Shown here piece by piece: positions 42,208 through 43,392 of a stretch of 43,392 nt of DNA. This DNA comes from Candidatus Planktophila lacus (GTDB taxonomy: Bacteria > Pseudomonadota > Gammaproteobacteria > Steroidobacterales > Steroidobacteraceae). Below the pieces are notes generated by a model. The model did no database searches and was not told the DNA's origin. It saw nothing but the letters and a program-made list of their open reading frames with translations. The stretch is from NCBI GenBank assembly GCA_943331345.2, contig CALQLF020000018.1:1-43392 (forward strand). The letters are read 5' to 3'. The position numbers and the translations under genes are program-made. The first letter of the stretch is position 1; each line of letters opens with the position of its first letter.

Positions 42208-42486
42208 GTGAAGCGAGTCGTCTGGATGCCCGAGGCGCTGGGCGACCTGAATCGTCTGTCCCGATTTCTGGCAGAACTGAACCCGGCAGCAGCACGTCGT
42301 GCCGTTGCGTTGGCGAGGGTGCGCGCCGGTCAACTGGCTGAGCATCCACGCCTCGGCGAACGCCTCCCCGGCTTTGAACCGCGAGAATTGCGACGCCTGT
42401 CTGCAGGCAACTACGTGCTCCGTTACGAACTCACCGGGCAGGCCGTTACCATCCTTGGCGTGTTCCACTCGCGCGAAGTGCGCTAG
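42208..42486 (+). CDS. RelE/ParE superfamily toxin
   Basis: A 92-residue protein with the RelE/ParE fold pattern: VVWMPEALGDLNRLSRFLAELNPAAA, RLGERLPGFEPRELRRLS and NYVLRYELTGQAVTILGVFHSREVR. The start is GTG at 42208, three bases after the antitoxin stop, so the two are one transcript. ParE members inhibit DNA gyrase, RelE members cleave mRNA; which it is cannot be told here, but REL-type C-terminal VFHSREVR fits ParE. Confidence 0.85.
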   Translation: MKRVVWMPEALGDLNRLSRFLAELNPAAARRAVALARVRAGQLAEHPRLGERLPGFEPRELRRLSAGNYVLRYELTGQAVTILGVFHSREVR

Positions 42487-42516
42487 TTCGGGGTCGGCAA
42501 CAGTATCGCCAACCCA

Positions 42517-42540
42517 AGCAGCGAGGCCACCCGCGCTGCT
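42517..42540. repeat. Hairpin between toxin and the DMGDH-like gene
   Basis: AGCAGCG-N10-CGCTGCT, seven perfect pairs, in the 71-base gap between the two convergent genes. No T-run on either side. Confidence 0.5.
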
Positions 42541-42557
42541 ACCGAACGGCTACGCTC

Positions 42558-43392
42558 TTAGGCGCGCAGGCGGGCGTTTTCCGGGTCGTAGATGGGTTCA
42601 CGGCTCACCACCGCACGGCGGCGTTCACCCAGAATCTCCACCTCTAGCTCAGTGCCTTCAACGGCCAAGTCCGTGCGCACATAGGCCAGCGCAATGCTCT
42701 TGCCGATGCGATAACCGAAACCACCGGAAGTGACAAGGCCGACGACCTCGTCGCCCTTCAGCACCATGGACACCGCCGGTGCGTCGGCATCGCCCGCATC
42801 CACGATGAGCGGCACGAAGCGCTCCTTCGGGCCGGCAGCGAATTCGCGCTTCAGCGCTTCCTGGCCTATGAAACCACCCGGCTTGTCGAGCTTCACGAAG
42901 CGGTCGAGCGAGGCCATGAACGGCGTGTATTCCGTCGTCATGTCGCCCTTCCAGCCGCGATAGCCCTTCTCGAGGCGCAGGCTGTCCATGGCGTAGAGAC
43001 CGAAGTCGGCGATGCCCAGGTCTTCACCGGCTTGCCAGATGAGGTCGTACACCGACAGCACGTGCTCCGCCGGCACATGCAGTTCCCAGCCCAGCTCGCC
43101 CACGTAGTTCACACGCATGGCGATAGCCTTCGTGTAGCCGATGGTGATGGTGCGCATCGACAGCCACGGGAAAGCGGCGTTGGTCAGTTCGTGGTCGGTC
43201 AGCTTCGCGAGCAGCTCACGCGACTTCGGGCCCACGACAATGAGCGTGCCGTAGCGTGCCGAAAGATTGTTGATCTGCACGCTGCCGTCCGCCGGCAGAT
43301 GTTCGCGCAGCCAATGCTCGTCATGGCTTTCGCCAGCCGCGGCCGAGATGAGCCAGTAGTGGTTCGGCCCAAACGCGGTAATCGTCATTTCC
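42558..43392 (-). CDS. Dimethylglycine dehydrogenase-like gene (paralog 3), C-terminal part only
   Basis: The open frame enters from the right edge and ends at a TAA at 42558, so only the C-terminal 277 or so residues are visible; the start is outside the window. It holds GCV_T and GCV_T_C folate domains, including MRVNYVGELGWELHVPAEHV and the family-typical YAMDSLRLEKGYRGWKGDMTTEYTPF. This is a third DMGDH-type folate domain in the window. Whether it has an FAD domain upstream cannot be seen. It converges on the toxin-antitoxin pair. Confidence 0.88.
   Translation of the reverse strand, partial: EMTITAFGPNHYWLISAAAGESHDEHWLREHLPADGSVQINNLSARYGTLIVVGPKSRELLAKLTDHELTNAAFPWLSMRTITIGYTKAIAMRVNYVGELGWELHVPAEHVLSVYDLIWQAGEDLGIADFGLYAMDSLRLEKGYRGWKGDMTTEYTPFMASLDRFVKLDKPGGFIGQEALKREFAAGPKERFVPLIVDAGDADAPAVSMVLKGDEVVGLVTSGGFGYRIGKSIALAYVRTDLAVEGTELEVEILGERRRAVVSREPIYDPENARLRA

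Noticed and set aside
41923-42486. Sign of a mobile element
   Set aside because: A toxin-antitoxin pair alone is not evidence of transfer; there is no integrase, transposase, tRNA or direct-repeat boundary.

Overview
This 43.4 kb window is GC-rich and densely coded. It looks like a chromosomal catabolic region from a Pseudomonadota bacterium, most likely an aerobic gammaproteobacterium: it has a large TonB-dependent receptor, GcvA-type LysR regulators, a GbdR-like GlxA/AraC regulator, heterotetrameric sarcosine oxidase and a TPR-sulfotransferase. The class assignment is inference, because there is no rRNA or other marker. Several genes start with TTG or GTG. I see no tRNA, rRNA, CRISPR, transposase or integrase.

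Layout. (1) 1-4183, minus strand: a partial FAD oxidoreductase, a BCCT transporter and choline dehydrogenase (betA). (2) 4356-5921, plus strand: an MttB-family methyltransferase without pyrrolysine, with a strong terminator. (3) 12373 down to 6014, minus strand: a tight seven-gene corrinoid C1 operon (corrinoid protein, DUF1638, small 'virulence factor' family protein, MetV-like, MetF-like, methyl-THF:corrinoid methyltransferase, ferredoxin-domain reductive activator). (4) 12720-20475: a second GMC oxidoreductase, a LysR regulator, a 3-hydroxyisobutyrate-dehydrogenase-like reductase, and an MFS/aldehyde dehydrogenase/enolase-superfamily operon that looks like hydroxy-acid or sugar-acid catabolism. 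(5) 20625-26696, minus strand: serine hydrolase, TPR-sulfotransferase, TonB-dependent receptor. (6) 27002-32052, plus strand: LysR, second MttB paralog, dimethylglycine dehydrogenase-like flavoprotein. (7) 32036-40744: GbdR-like regulator divergent from a dimethylglycine dehydrogenase-soxBDAG operon. (8) 40834-43392: an SDR, a ParD/ParE-like toxin-antitoxin pair and the C-terminal part of a third dimethylglycine dehydrogenase-like gene.

How the genes may work together (inference). BCCT and BetA bring in choline and oxidise it towards glycine betaine. No Rieske glycine betaine monooxygenase (GbcAB) and no betaine-homocysteine methyltransferase is present. The two MttB paralogs plus one shared corrinoid protein, activator and methyl-THF methyltransferase could therefore remove the first methyl group of betaine, or of related quaternary amines, giving methyl-THF. 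MetF/MetV would oxidise methyl-THF to methylene-THF. Dimethylglycine dehydrogenase and SoxBDAG would remove the other two methyl groups oxidatively, also onto THF, ending in glycine. The unusual point is the combination of a corrinoid demethylation system, typical of acetogens and methanogens, with an aerobic oxidative pathway. It includes two cysteine-rich or uncharacterised accessory proteins and two MttB paralogs with different active-site loops.
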